Below, piece by piece: positions 1 through 10,759 of a stretch of DNA of 64,000 nucleotides. The stretch is from Rhyacophila brunnea (Eukaryota; Arthropoda; Insecta; Trichoptera; Rhyacophilidae). Both the position numbers and the translations under genes were made by a program. Every line of letters starts with the position of its first letter. The stretch's first letter is position 1. The stretch covers positions 558,001 to 622,000 of the forward strand of contig JAGYXB010000691.1 in assembly GCA_022495005.1 (NCBI GenBank), in the 5' to 3' direction. The notes beneath the pieces are model-generated. The model was not told the origin of the DNA. It searched no databases and saw only the letters and a list, made by a program, of their open reading frames with translations.

Positions 1-71
1 AACCATCAGTCTATCCAGACAATCAGTATATAAATTTCAATAGTTACGTATATAATATGTTTTAATTAAAG

Positions 72-300
72 TTTGCAACCACGGTGGCCGCGCAGCTTAA
101 CCGTCGGCCTATAGCGTCGTGGGTCACAGGTTCGAATCCTGGGACTGACAAGTACTTACACATATTGTTGTTCAATTTGTGTATGAGTCAGAGTATGGAC
201 CTAATAGGTTTAGCAAGTGGCTGACATCCATTTCTCGTAAAAACAAAATCTGTTAATACAAACCTCCACTCTGCGGAGGCCCATACTTCGAAGAAGAAGA
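72..300 (+). repeat. tRNA-derived SINE, copy 1
   Basis: The segment from about 78 to 150 reads like a degenerate tRNA head. It has an A-box-like stretch (GTGGCCGCGCAGC) and a clear B box (GGTTCGAATCC). A non-tRNA body follows and ends in a GAA-rich tail near 290-300. The acceptor stem does not pair, so it is not a functional tRNA. A piece of the body (CCACTCT..GGAGGCCCATA) recurs near 28285. Confidence 0.6.
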
Positions 301-529
301 AAAGTTTGTCACGTGACTGAAATGAGGATTAAATATTGGTAATATTTGAGGATACTTTTAATGAACGTCATAAATTAGTAAATCGAATTCGGCATCAAAA
401 CATTGATCCATGGCGAGCTTTTTTTAACAATTTTACCATATTAATTTTTACTATACCACCCGGTTTCAACATTTTTCAAAATTTTCTACTACGTATATTT
501 CTGGCATGTCCGTAATTATGTATGCCCAT

Positions 530-782
530 TACAGTGTTGCCAACCGTGCTATAATTACTATAGTATTTGTACTATATATACGACATAAAAGTCCGAAAAT
601 ACTATAATTTTGAAATTTCGGAAAAGTTGGCAATAGATGAATACTAAAGTTGTTTGGGAGAGCTAAAAAAAGCTCTCGACCTCGAGTTGAAACGGAATCA
701 CTTGAATTTGCCGGTAAGAATTTTTGAATGTTTGTCTAAAAAAAAAGCTCTATAATTCGGTGACAAAAATATAGCAACACTG
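530..782. mobile_element. hAT-like MITE (CAGTGTTGC ends)
   Basis: The ends CAGTGTTGC (532) and GCAACACTG (to 782) are inverted repeats. The flanks read ATGCCCAT and ATGCCCAA, matching at 7 of 8 bases, as expected for an aged 8-bp hAT target-site duplication. There is no transposase. The left boundary is uncertain by 2 bp. Confidence 0.55.
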
Positions 783-1594
783 ATGCCCAATAAAGAATAC
801 TATAATATCCTTAAATCTTGTGAATAATTCATTAATTAAAAAATTCGTCTTATCAAAAAGTATAAAGTAGTCTTCGTTGTTGGTCCAACGAATTCGGTAG
901 AGTACTAATCCTACGCACGCATCGCTATGACAATGTGGCACATCTCACGCGGAACAAAGCATTTTGTTACCTACGCAATCCACCAGAGGACACTTCTTAT
1001 GTGTGTATATAATATTTATGATTCCACTTTGTATTCAGTCAATACGCCTGACCTTCCGACGTAAAAGGTAATTGAACTCTTGTCTCTCAGAACGTGGAGA
1101 CTTATTGGTTTTAGCAGTGCTGTAATGAGGCCTGTATCTTTTTAATACCAGAGCAAGTACCCGGCGGCGATTTTATTTGACGCAAATGATGCAATCGACT
1201 CATCAAAATATTAAAAGGCGGCCTCGAAACGGTTCAAATTATTATTTTGACTATTTTGGTGTGTCGAATTACGTATCGATAGAAATGTGCATACTTACGA
1301 TAATCAGTGTAATTTGAGATTTAATCCGTTGCAGCTGTTAGGAGAATAATAACTTAAAATCATTAGAGTTTAAGACTTATTATTAAATCCAATTAAACGA
1401 AAGAGTGCAAGAGTTAATGCCTTTGTATGGTATTATTTCTAATTTAGAATATTTACGAAGGTTAGCACACAATATTTAAATTTAATTTGAAATAATTTAT
1501 ATATTTTTTAAATCTTTATTTTTAAATATCTTTATTCGTATGTTTTTTTTATTTGTACTTATAGGTATCTACAATATAATATTATGTAAAACAT
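783..1594. other. AT-rich intergenic DNA, nothing recognised
   Basis: No coding potential, RNA gene or structured repeat that I can support. Only short spurious open frames occur. Confidence 0.6.
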
Positions 1595-2080
1595 AATAAT
1601 TACAACATAAAAAGAAAATTTTTATATACCACGTTTTTAAATTTTCTGTTGATAATATAAACTTGACAATTCTATGTATTTTATATATTAAATACATTTT
1701 GTACTTGATAGAAATACTGAATAAATATCATTTTGACATTAATTCATATTGATTTCCATAGTAACGCACGTATATATATATTAATAATTTAGTTGCTAGG
1801 ACCCACTTAGCAACCAATAATAGTGAGTGGTAAATATTACTTTTAACGATTTTTTTCCGAAACATATAAAACAGAATTAACTGAAAATGAATTCAATTCT
1901 GCTTAAAGATGGCCTACAGTATTAAAAAAATGTATTTCAGTCGAATTCTGATATATTCTAAAAGTTACAAATGTCTAACTAGTCGGGAAGTTAGTTAAAA
2001 ACCTTGGACAAACAAGAAAAAATCTATACAGGACAAACAAGAATACGAGCTAATAAAAACGTGGTAAAAATACATAGTCT
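1595..2080. repeat. Dispersed repeat family A, copy 1
   Basis: This tract of about 480 bp is recognisably the same as 12350-12830. Shared landmarks in order are AAATTTTCTGTTG, CCATAGTAACGCACG, a small hairpin (GTTGCTAGG..TTAGCAAC) and GAATACG..CTAATAAAAACG. There is no coding potential and no clear terminal repeat, so the class is unknown. Confidence 0.6.
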
Positions 2081-2365
2081 CATTTCTAAATTGTTTTGGC
2101 GGCAGTGTCCGGGCAGTTTTGGTTCGGGAGGGTTTGTCCCCCCATATAAAAAAGTTGGAATTTATACTTGTTATTTTATTTTTTATCAGGATTTGTTTCA
2201 AAATCATTCAGGGCATCGAGTTTCCACCTTCCTAAATCCGCCACCACAAGTAGGTACAGGTACTGTAACTGTATTTTTTAAATAAACTTTTTTTTTAAAT
2301 TGTGGAGACTGAGAGGAAAATTTAGTACCTATCTACTTAATAAACAATGTGTTGATATAATAAAC

Positions 2366-2520
2366 TATTTTTTTATTCAACGAATAAGACACGAGACTTG
2401 AGTATGTAACATTCTATATGAAATTAAACATACATAATTTGAACACATCTCATGCACATACATACTAAAAAAATCTTTCTTGTGTTTTATTCGTTGAATA
2501 AAAGAAATGGTTTATTAAAT
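2366..2520. repeat. SINE-tail module, inverted pair
   Basis: TTTATTCAACGAATAA (about 2371) and TTATTCGTTGAATAAA (about 2485) face each other. Between them lies CATACATAATTTGAACACATCTCATG. The module recurs, in either direction, near 8000, 10170, 27570, 34670, 37560 and 48150, and appears to be the 3' tail of a tRNA-headed SINE. Confidence 0.55.
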
Positions 2521-3300
2521 TATTAGCAGGTCTAAGTACGTTATAAACACTAAATAATGGAGTGATCCGTAACGTCGGTTAGCAATTAAGGTATTAATAA
2601 TTGATACCCACCTTAATTTCATATGCTGTTATTCCTATATTTAGTTACCTGAAGCCAATCCAAAGATAATTTAAATTATATATTAATTATTATCAATAGT
2701 GAAGAAGAAATAGTCGGTTTATATTATTTAAAAAAAAATCCTATACATTACAGTTTGACAGCATTATATTTCAGCACGTCGTATTTGATACGTAGAAATA
2801 AAAAGTTTACTAAAAAAAAATAGTAAGATTTTTATCTTTAAAATAATAAAATTGACCAATCAATTAATAACGCATTAACGGTATGCGCATAAAACAATGA
2901 TACAGTTTTGAGGGGTTTTTGGTTGAATATTTTTTTTATATGATTATACTGAGCTAGGTACTCTGAGCATTTATTAAATTAAAAATAATGGAATGTTAAT
3001 TGGTCTAATTTTAAAATTTCATAGAGTGACTGTTGTGCATTTCAAAAATGGAGAGAAGTCGTCCTTTTGTTTCTTACCTACACAATTTTATGTATGACAT
3101 TAAGAAGGCATGTATTTATCCTTGAATAGGACACTGGACTAATACACGATATTATGGCGGGCTCCAAAAATTATTTATTTAAACATATTTTGTAACATTT
3201 TTTTTTTAAATAATACCTACGTAGGTATTTCTTGTTTTTTTTATTGAAAAATCACATAATATAATGTAATGAAAATTATATTAATTTAAGATTTCAGACT
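2521..3300. other. AT-rich intergenic DNA, nothing recognised
   Basis: Runs of A/T and short open frames only. Confidence 0.6.
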
Positions 3301-3308
3301 CTCATTAG

Positions 3309-3680
3309 CATGGCCCCCACAAGGGGGGCTGACAGGGCTCAAGCCTGGGGGCCCGGGTTTAAGAGGGGCCCGGTGTGGCGTTGGCCAGATAAGTGAGATA
3401 AACACAAAACACAAATTTGCTCTAATAGTAAAAAAGTCGCTTATGGGGCCATTTTCCTTCCTAATGTGATGAAATTTTTTGATTATTATATCGACAACTC
3501 CATAATTTAAGTGGGCATTAAAAATACCAAACATATTTAAAAAGAATACGCTTAATTTTACCTCTAACATCATTTGAGAAACGCTACTGTCGAGCATCAC
3601 ACTGCCTTTACCCTTAGCGATAGGTAGGGGGCCGCCAAAGATCCTGGCCTGGGGGCCCGCGTCAGTATATGGGGCCCATG
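3309..3680. mobile_element. hAT-type MITE, CATGGCCCCC family, copy 1
   Basis: This 372-bp element starts CATGGCCCCCACA and ends TATGGGGCCCATG. It is flanked by an exact 8-bp duplication CTCATTAG (3301-3308 and 3681-3688). The ends are strikingly G/C-rich against the surrounding DNA. A minus-strand open frame of 104 codons crosses it but resembles no protein I know. A second copy with its own duplication is at 61285-61633. Confidence 0.85.
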
Positions 3681-3688
3681 CTCATTAG

Positions 3689-4414
3689 CATTATAGAAAA
3701 TTAACATTATCAACGTATACTAATGGTGTTGTTTTAACGGTTTTATTTTTTTAATAATCTGGAGAAAAACTTTTCCCTCAAAAATGTTGTACAGTCTTAT
3801 TTTTATTTCTGTAGCCCCTTTACTAGTAAATCTATACATATTATTACAACTTATTTACATTAAAAACATACAATATTCATATCACTTAGTTTGACTAGAA
3901 TAAAAATATGATTGTTGACTAGAAATTAACAATACAATAGTTAAATAATATTAAAAAAAGAAATGCATTTATATAAATGGTATACTTAATTGTAATAAAA
4001 CTTGACAAATCAAATTACATCAGTTTTAGTTCAATTCAAATTAACTAATGACTGAAAAAGATATCTGCATTATATGATTTGGTAGTCTTCGAAAATTTGT
4101 ACGTATGCAGTTGGCCGTATAACAGTAAAGTTCATCATGAGATCTAGTATCAGAAAGACAGAAAAATGGGTTTATAAGTAAATTAGAAATACATACAATC
4201 ATATCGTATAATTTATATACCTACAATAAGTTTTCATAAGTATCAAGTCATACCTATCAAATGTTTGATACCAATTAATATCAAATAATTGTTATTTATG
4301 AATCTACTAAAATTGGAACATTACTGTCTGCAACATCCTTGTAGGTACAACTCGTCGTTTTTTTTTTTTTTTTTAAATTTAAACGCTATACGCCCATCTC
4401 TTTCCAGTAAAACA
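3689..4414. other. AT-rich intergenic DNA, nothing recognised
   Basis: No supported gene. A poly-T run lies near 4358-4373. Confidence 0.6.
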
Positions 4415-4422
4415 GCTCACGG

Positions 4423-4992
4423 CAGTGGCGAGAGGTGGAGGTAGGCTGTTAAGATTCGACATAAATAGTGCACACCAAATTTTGTCAGTCAGTTGTTTGT
4501 TTTCATACAATTACGAATACAATCTTCAGTTGGTGCTGGTTAGTTTTAAAAATTCAATTAAACCCTGCCTAAACCAAACCATAATAGTTCAGGTATGGGC
4601 GATCTGAAAAAATAGTGCACACTTTTCAGTATTTCATATTTATTTGTTTTTGTTGAATTAAGAATACATATTACAAATGGTTTGTTAGTTTTTTTTTAAA
4701 TTCATGAAGCCTTGTCTATACCAAACCATAATGGAAAAAATACTCGTTTATCCATAAAATATCTAAAATGATGTATGGTTTAATGGCATAATTATAGATA
4801 TTTTATAGATAAACGAACATTTTTTGACTATTGGCTATTTTGACTTGGTCAGGGTTTAATTGAATTTAAAAAAAAACTAACAAACACTATCTAGACATTG
4901 CAGTCTTAGTTCAGTGAAAACAAATACGTTTGATTGACTAGTGTGCCCTATTTATGTCGATCTTAATAGCCTACCCCCACCCTTCGTCACTG
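4423..4992. mobile_element. hAT-type MITE, CAGTGGCGA family, copy 1
   Basis: This 570-bp foldback element has ends CAGTGGCGAGAGG and CCCTTCGTCACTG and long inverted arms of well over 50 bp (AGGTAGGCTGTTAAGAT / ATCTTAATAGCCTAC). The exact 8-bp duplication GCTCACGG flanks it (4415-4422 and 4993-5000). Relatives are at 24036-25013 (full) and about 28340-28500 (partial). There is no transposase, so it depends on a hAT transposase elsewhere. Confidence 0.9.
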
Positions 4993-5080
4993 GCTCACGG
5001 TAAACTGTGCTACAGTGAAACATAATACGTACAATTTACTTATAACCATAATGAATTAAATGACTAGAAAAATAAACACT

Positions 5081-5716
5081 TTATTCATGACTGTATGGGA
5101 CTGTTGTAAACTTTGAAGTATTCAATGACATCTGTAGTTCGTTAATATAATCAATAGCACTTTTCAATGTCTTTAATTTACTGAGACGCTTAGACGTCGA
5201 TATTTCGACGCCCGCCGAAGCCGATAGAGCCTTCCGCAGCCTCAGAAAAGCACCGCTGACCGCTCGCACGCGCCGTCTTTCCCGCGCATTTCTACCAACG
5301 CGACCTTTAAAACCATATTTCCCTCTCTTTTGTTGAGCATTCAAAGTTATCTGAATATCATTAAACGAATTAGACGCAGAAAATATACCTTTGTCGAAAT
5401 TGTTTTTAATATCTTCACCTGCATACAAGCTTTGATCGTATCTTATTTCCGCACAGTCTGAATGGTAATAATTGTCCGCAGATTCATTGAGAGACATTTT
5501 TGATCTACGGCATCTGCTGTCTGGATCTTCGTCGTATTGTCCTTGGCACACGATATGGCTCCAAGAAGGATCGTCCTGCGATATTGTCCTCATTTCAATA
5601 CAACAATGAACCTTGTGTGGTAGCGCTGTCTTCCCATTGAAATCTGTGATGTCTTCTTCAAACCGGCTGAAGTTGTGCGATCGCCGCGCGCGCCCCGGTG
5701 TCAAATTACGCTCCAT
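5081..5716 (-). CDS. Achaete-scute-like bHLH transcription factor
   Basis: A single uninterrupted frame encodes 211 aa. I start at the ATG at 5716 because the frame upstream has only a GTG and no other ATG. The basic helix-loop-helix domain is at residues about 140-198 and opens with NARERRRVRAV. Helix 1 carries FLRLRKAL, and helix 2 carries LSKLKTLKSAIDYINELQ, ending 13 residues before the C-terminus. NARER plus a YI-x-LQ helix 2 is typical of group A factors near achaete-scute, which bind E-boxes with Daughterless and specify neural or sensory precursors. The loop is several residues longer than usual (SASAGVEISTS), the asparagine usual after NARER is arginine, and the N-terminal 139 residues have no recognised domain. 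An intronless coding region fits the family. The exact orthologue is uncertain. Confidence 0.8.
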   Translation of the reverse strand: MERNLTPGRARRSHNFSRFEEDITDFNGKTALPHKVHCCIEMRTISQDDPSWSHIVCQGQYDEDPDSRCRRSKMSLNESADNYYHSDCAEIRYDQSLYAGEDIKNNFDKGIFSASNSFNDIQITLNAQQKRGKYGFKGRVGRNARERRRVRAVSGAFLRLRKALSASAGVEISTSKRLSKLKTLKSAIDYINELQMSLNTSKFTTVPYSHE

Positions 5717-5747
5717 TATTATAAAGACGCCGAAAACCTCTAAAATT

Positions 5748-5754
5748 CTATATA
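5748..5754 (-). promoter_or_regulatory. Possible TATA box of the bHLH gene
   Basis: TATATAG on the minus strand lies 32-38 bp upstream of the chosen ATG. Standard spacing would put the cap site almost on the ATG, giving an extremely short leader, so this may be fortuitous in AT-rich DNA. Confidence 0.25.
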
Positions 5755-5849
5755 CCCCAGTCCTTTTATCAAAACAAAAAAAACATGCAGACACGTTTGA
5801 TGGTTTATTTTGTATTATTCTTTCCGCACTTATGTTGTCTGTCAGATTT

Positions 5850-7000
5850 TAGCGAACCCCAATCGCGGCGATTTTGTTTTCGACACGAGACACTTTTGCA
5901 ATAGAAATTATCGTATCATTTTACAGTCACAATATTTTTAGCGTCAACAATGAACTACAAAAAACATGGCCGTTCAAAACAAAATCAGATTTCGAACGTG
6001 AAATATAAATTTAAAAAAAATATTAAATCTGCAGTTATAGGTACCAACTTAATAATTATTTTACAATAATTTAATGTAGTCTATGCCGCGACCTCTGACC
6101 GACTGACTTTTCCGTTCCTTTTTTTGTTTATGTTTTATGATAGGTAATGGGTAGGTATATTATTGAAAAGGCAAAAACGTCTGCCTTAGGTAACCCATTG
6201 CTTTTGTATTAACTGCTAAATAGTTCATTATCATCAGCTATCACCCCTGCTTCGCTATTGATTGCTCGCGATGATCATACACAACGGAATCTGATAATAT
6301 TCATACATTATAATAATATTTTTATAGAATAATAAAATCGAAGAGACAAAAATATTATAATAGAAGGACAAAACATTGTGAAAAATAAAAGGGACCTTGC
6401 AACTGAGCCTGTTGAAAGATACCTGGATCTGCTCATACTGTTTTATATATTTTTATAAATAATATCTACAGATTAATTGGCCAAAAAAATTAAGGTATTC
6501 ATTGCAATAAGTTTTAAAATCTGCGTTTTTAATTAAGAGCATTGTTATTTTACTCTGCTAACACAGTTGCAGGTGTCTTAAATATTTTCTAATAAGTGAT
6601 CATATATTTGTTATATTCTGCTAACATGTCCATTTTAAAATTAATACTTTGTATCATGCGTATATGCGTATACAATTTAATATTCTCTCTGTTGGCAGTA
6701 TTTTATGCATTGTTTTTTCTCATCCAGTCGCACCTGTCCCTTGGAAATCTTCTATAGTTAATCGGCCTTTCCATCCTGCTCCAATCATCCTCAACCTTTT
6801 ATGGGGTCTCCTCCAATGTCGCTTCTGCTGGAGTATCTGCTCGGTTAGAGTCGTTGGTGTCCTGTCGTCTGGTATTCATTCAATATGATCTGCCCAGTGC
6901 ATGTCGTATGCAAGCATTAATTAAATAAATATCTCATATAAGGTTGTGACGTATGAAAATATATCAAAATGATCAATATTTACAAAGATAATTATTTATA
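5850..7000. other. Intergenic DNA upstream of the bHLH gene
   Basis: No gene recognised. A faint LINE-like antisense stretch may lie at about 6720-6900, but I could not support it from a clear motif. Any enhancers of the bHLH gene would be expected here or further upstream. Confidence 0.5.
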
Positions 7001-7029
7001 TATTATCTTCACGCCATATGACGTACCGG

Positions 7030-7190
7030 TTTATGAAGACTTTTGTTTGTGTTCGAATCCGGGTCTGGCAAATTCACGTGTTATTTTTTTCAATGTGTGT
7101 TTTAGTTTGTACCCAGAGCTAAGCTATAAGTTGTGCAATTGGCTGGGATCCAATCTGTTAGGAAACCGTAACCGTATCCTCCACTAACGA
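7030..7190 (+). repeat. SINE family B, copy 1
   Basis: A B-box-like GTTCGAATCCGGG is followed by TCTGGCAAATTCAC. The same TTTATGAA..CGAATCC..TCTGGCAAATTCAC order occurs at 61165-61284. The A box is poor. Confidence 0.5.
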
Positions 7191-7295
7191 GGCAAGATGA
7201 AATTTTTGAAGTTAAACTTCTTTAGGCGCGTTTATAAAATCAGATCAGAGTGTATTGTTGGCGAGTGACATGTAACACATAATTTTTTTTTTCAC

Positions 7296-7375
7296 AGAAA
7301 AAAAACGCGCTCGATTGGATTCGAACCACCGATTGTTCGGTTATCAGCCGAATGCACTACCTTTACGCCACAATA
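7296..7375 (-). repeat. tRNA-like sequence (pseudo-tRNA or SINE head)
   Basis: The minus strand carries an A box (TGGCGTAAAGG), an anticodon-loop-like CTGATAAC with GAT in the anticodon position, and a perfect B box GGTTCGAATCC. The two halves of the acceptor stem do not pair and the T stem has a mismatch. I therefore call a degenerate isoleucine-type relic or SINE head, not a working tRNA. Confidence 0.5.
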
Positions 7376-7379
7376 TGAT

Positions 7380-8162
7380 ACTGCAATCGTGACGATTATA
7401 CAGTAAAATATTAAAGTTTAGGATTGTTCCGTTGCCTAGGCAGCGAATTTGTTATTGTCGGCCATTTCCAATTCCTTACGTAAACAAACGATTAAACGTC
7501 AGAATGACAATTGGTACTTTAAAAATAAAAACAACGAGAAACCATTATATAATTTAGTAATATAAGCTATAAGTGTATAGAAATAAACCAACGGCGTTTG
7601 AATAAGCGGTCCTTTTGCTTGAATGTGTAATTTAACAAGATAATTAAGAGTTAGTCAAAGAATCTAGTTTATCACAAGTTTTGTTTTTGTTTTGTTACGC
7701 CAAAGAAGTATAACTTCTAACACGCGTACATAAGTACACACACCGATTTTTTATTAAGTATGCACCCTTAAATTATTTATTTGCTTAGGTAGGTACTACA
7801 TTTTATTATTTAATTTCTTCTGTCAAGGCTATTTTAAGCATACGAGTACAGTGAAAGTCTTTAAAATTATGACATACACATGACTAATAGAGTTTTAAAC
7901 ACATTCATATTAGTTTTAAATGTATATTTAATCAATGAATTGGGTTTAAGTGAGCGTGATGCAAAACCATAATTCTTAGACATACCTACATAATTAGAAT
8001 GTTACATTCTTAAATCTTGTGAATTATTCGTTGAATAAAAAAAATAGTTAATACTTATTAAAGGTGTAAGTCCCCAACATAACCATCTATCTTTAGGATC
8101 TTGACAACGACATCTGAGATTACGTGGCCTACTGTATCTACACATAATTTACGTCATATAAT
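7380..8162. other. Intergenic DNA with a SINE-tail fragment
   Basis: A SINE-tail module (TCTTGTGAATTATTCGTTGAATAAA) sits at about 8012-8040. Nothing else was recognised. Confidence 0.5.
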
Positions 8163-8170
8163 AGTACATT

Positions 8171-8614
8171 CAGTGACGTCCCTAGACAAAATTCCGCCCC
8201 TAGGCAGCGGCAAAATGCCGCCCTATTTTTATACAGTATTTTTAATCGCCCTTTCACCACTCCAATATCGAATAAATGTGTTGTCTGGATACATTACTAA
8301 TAAAATACATACCACTAAAACATACAAAATTAAATTTAGATATAAAAAGCGAATAAATATATCCAAATTATCAGAGTCTGAGGTTCTATATTGTTGTTGA
8401 TATTCTGGCACATTTGGTTTGTACTATTTAGCAATACAAAGATTTATTATTTCCACACCATTTATACTATGCTATAATTGTAGGTACAACATGTAAACAA
8501 AACAATTTTAGCTCTGTCTATATATACCAAATGATTCTCCTCGTTTTACCGCTCTTCGAGTAACTGTCGCCCCCAAGCGACACTCAATCTGCCTACCCCC
8601 ACGGGATGTCACTG
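8171..8614. mobile_element. hAT-type MITE, CAGTGACGTCC family, copy 1
   Basis: This 444-bp element has ends CAGTGACGTCCC and GGGATGTCACTG and an exact 8-bp duplication AGTACATT (8163-8170 and 8615-8622). It lies in the opposite orientation to the copies at 13929 and 14530: the CTACCCCCACGGGA end is on the right here. The 99-codon open frame inside is not conserved as protein. Confidence 0.9.
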
Positions 8615-8622
8615 AGTACATT

Positions 8623-9012
8623 TATGGTATATCTAGAAGGCAGTCCACTGTGCTGCCACTGACAGTAAGTTGTCGAAATAAACGCGCGAGTACTTGCAGT
8701 AGGTACATCTCTACATACATACAAATTCATATTAAAATTTATTTATTTACATAATTCAAAATATGATGTACTTATTCCTAAGTTTATTATCACTGCGAGC
8801 AACGCAAGCTGATATCAATAAAATGGATCCTGTCGTGTGTTGGTTAGGCAGTACCCGCATGCTGGTTTTCCAAGGTGCATGATATAACAGATACTTCAGT
8901 GAATCTCAAATAGGTATTAATATATATTACGAATCGAGCTTATTAAAATGATTTTAACTATTTCGGATAACAAACGTATGATAAATAAAACGAGATATTA
9001 ATATTTGTCAAA
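8623..9012. other. AT-rich intergenic DNA, nothing recognised
   Basis: No gene or repeat that I can support. Confidence 0.5.
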
Positions 9013-10156
9013 ATATATCGCACACTGAGATCTATAGGGTCTTATTTACAATCCGTATATACTGGCAAATATTAATTTTCATGTTCCCACCAATATGATT
9101 CGTAGCTCTACGGTCTTCAAGATACCTCGTCGCAGGACAGATATTATGTTTCATGATGCTGTGTATCGTGCGATTAACTTATTTGATAGCACCATAAAGG
9201 TTGATTTATTTTTTATTAACTATATAATGTTTGTGGACGTGTTAAATAGATTAAATGTATAATTGTATATACAGTATAACCCATATGTTACGTTTTTTAA
9301 GGGACTGAAAAAAAACCTAATTGGAGGGAAAATGTAAAAGGGGAGTATTGAAAAAAAGAACATTTAAATTTTATGTTTCTAAAAAAATTACGTTTTATTA
9401 AAAAACAACATTCAATTAAAATTTTTATTGAAAAATCGTTCGAATGTCACGACCCAATCATTGTCAAGCGCGCGTAACTCACATATTTTCAATATTTCCG
9501 ACGTATATCACGGGAAAGAAAAACGTAAATGCGGATATTAAATGTACTGAAATACATCGGGACAGAAAAAAATACACGCAATTGCCGGGAAAACATGAAT
9601 TCCGGGCACGTAAAAACGAGGTTATACTGTATTATCATGTTTCTTTAATATTTACATAAACACATGCTGTCTTTTCTACTTTCTTGTTATATTAGTTATT
9701 ATTTGTAATTCAGATATTTTTATAATTTTGTATTTATTATGTATTATGGCGCATTGGCCAATCGCTGCAATGCCGTAATACTGTTTTTCTACATAAATAA
9801 ATAAATAACTAAAAATAAAAAAACCCAAAAATGACTTATGAATGCAGTTCAATAGAAAAAAAACTATTTTTTAATGCTATATGGCATTAACTGCTACTTG
9901 TAAGCAGTGGCCTCCTACACAATTGTGTCCATGGTTATTTTACGTTTAAAATTTTAATGTAGACCTATATAGAGGCGTTATCTTACATGAGGCCTTTTGC
10001 CTAAAAAATATTTCATCTTTGGTACAATATTTATTGTACTAGACGGCCGTATTTTTCAGCAGTCTACTGCAATTAATTAAATTGTCGTTAATTATTTAAC
10101 GTTCAAGATCATGTTATTTGCAGTTATGACCCTATAGATCTCAGTGTGCGATATAT
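9013..10156. mobile_element. TIR DNA transposon, about 1.14 kb, non-autonomous
   Basis: A near-perfect 29-bp terminal inverted repeat begins ATATATCGCACACTGAG at 9013 and is mirrored as CTCAGTGTGCGATATAT ending at 10156. The interior has no transposase-like frame. The target-site duplication is not obvious because the flanks are A/T only, and TA is likely. A smaller element is nested at 9272-9629. Confidence 0.75.
9272..9629. mobile_element. Nested pogo-like MITE
   Basis: The ends CAGTATAACC and GGTTATACTG are inverted and flanked by TA on both sides, as for pogo/Tigger elements of the Tc1-mariner superfamily. About 358 bp, no transposase. It lies within the 9013-10156 element and so is younger. 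A related end (CAGTAAAACCTCG) is at 25872. Confidence 0.65.
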
Positions 10157-10170
10157 TATAAGTAATATAT

Positions 10171-10330
10171 TTTGAACATACATAATTTGAACACATTTCA
10201 TGCATATGCCCACTAGAAAAAATACAACACCCACTGGACTTGAACCTAAGACCGCTGGATTCGCGCCAGTGTGCTTTTCCAATTAAGCTACAGACATCCT
10301 ACTTAATTATGATGAATTTAACTAGTAGTT
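10171..10330 (-). repeat. tRNA-headed SINE, family C
   Basis: On the minus strand a tRNA-like head (A box TAGCTTAATTGG, B box GGTTCAAGTCC) is preceded by CATCATAATTA and followed by a body ending in CAAATTATGTATGTTCAA. The same order occurs at 27270-27420. The anticodon arm has mismatches, which argues against a functional tRNA. Confidence 0.65.
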
Positions 10331-10439
10331 ATTACATGAAATGCTTATCAAATTGACATCGATAAAACAAGTCAATATTGCTAGATGAAGTCAATTTTAA
10401 ATATTCAACAGAATTTAGATAAATTATTTATAAAAATGG

Positions 10440-10757
10440 ATGATGTCACCGAAAGTTGAGGCTTTCGAGATGTGGCTGTATAGACGCATCCTCAAAATTC
10501 CTTGGACTGACCGGGTGACAATAATGTTGATGTTGTCAATTGAACGGGAAAGGACTGCAGCCAGAAATCTACATTACCTCGGCCACATTATGAGTGGATA
10601 AAAGTATAGCACTCCCCACTTGTCATCCAAGGAAATATCAATGGTAAATGTAGCAAAGGACGACGCTGCATTTCGTGCTTTAATAACTTTCATGATTTGT
10701 ACGAGTGCAGCTCTACCAAATTGTTCTGGGTAGCAGATGATAGAAGAAGAAGAAGAA
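10440..10757 (+). mobile_element. RTE-like LINE 3' fragment
   Basis: Translation in shifting frames gives VEAFEMWLYRRILKIPW, then RNLHYLGHIM and GRRCISCFNN..DLYECSSTKLF. This is the usual C-terminal region of RTE-type endonuclease/reverse transcriptase polyproteins. It ends in a (GAA)n tail at 10742-10757. It is 5' truncated and carries stops and frameshifts, so it is dead. Confidence 0.8.
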
Positions 10758-10759
10758 TT

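Noticed and set aside
3286..3600. 104-codon minus frame at 3.3-3.6 kb
   Set aside because: It spans a non-coding hAT MITE, and its proline/glycine-rich end is only the translated G/C-rich terminus.
6649..6888. 79-codon frame near 6.7 kb
   Set aside because: The antisense looks faintly like LINE C-terminal text but no diagnostic block is clear; no gene evidence.
7296..7375. Functional tRNA-Ile
   Set aside because: A and B boxes are good but the acceptor stem halves do not pair and the T stem has a mismatch.
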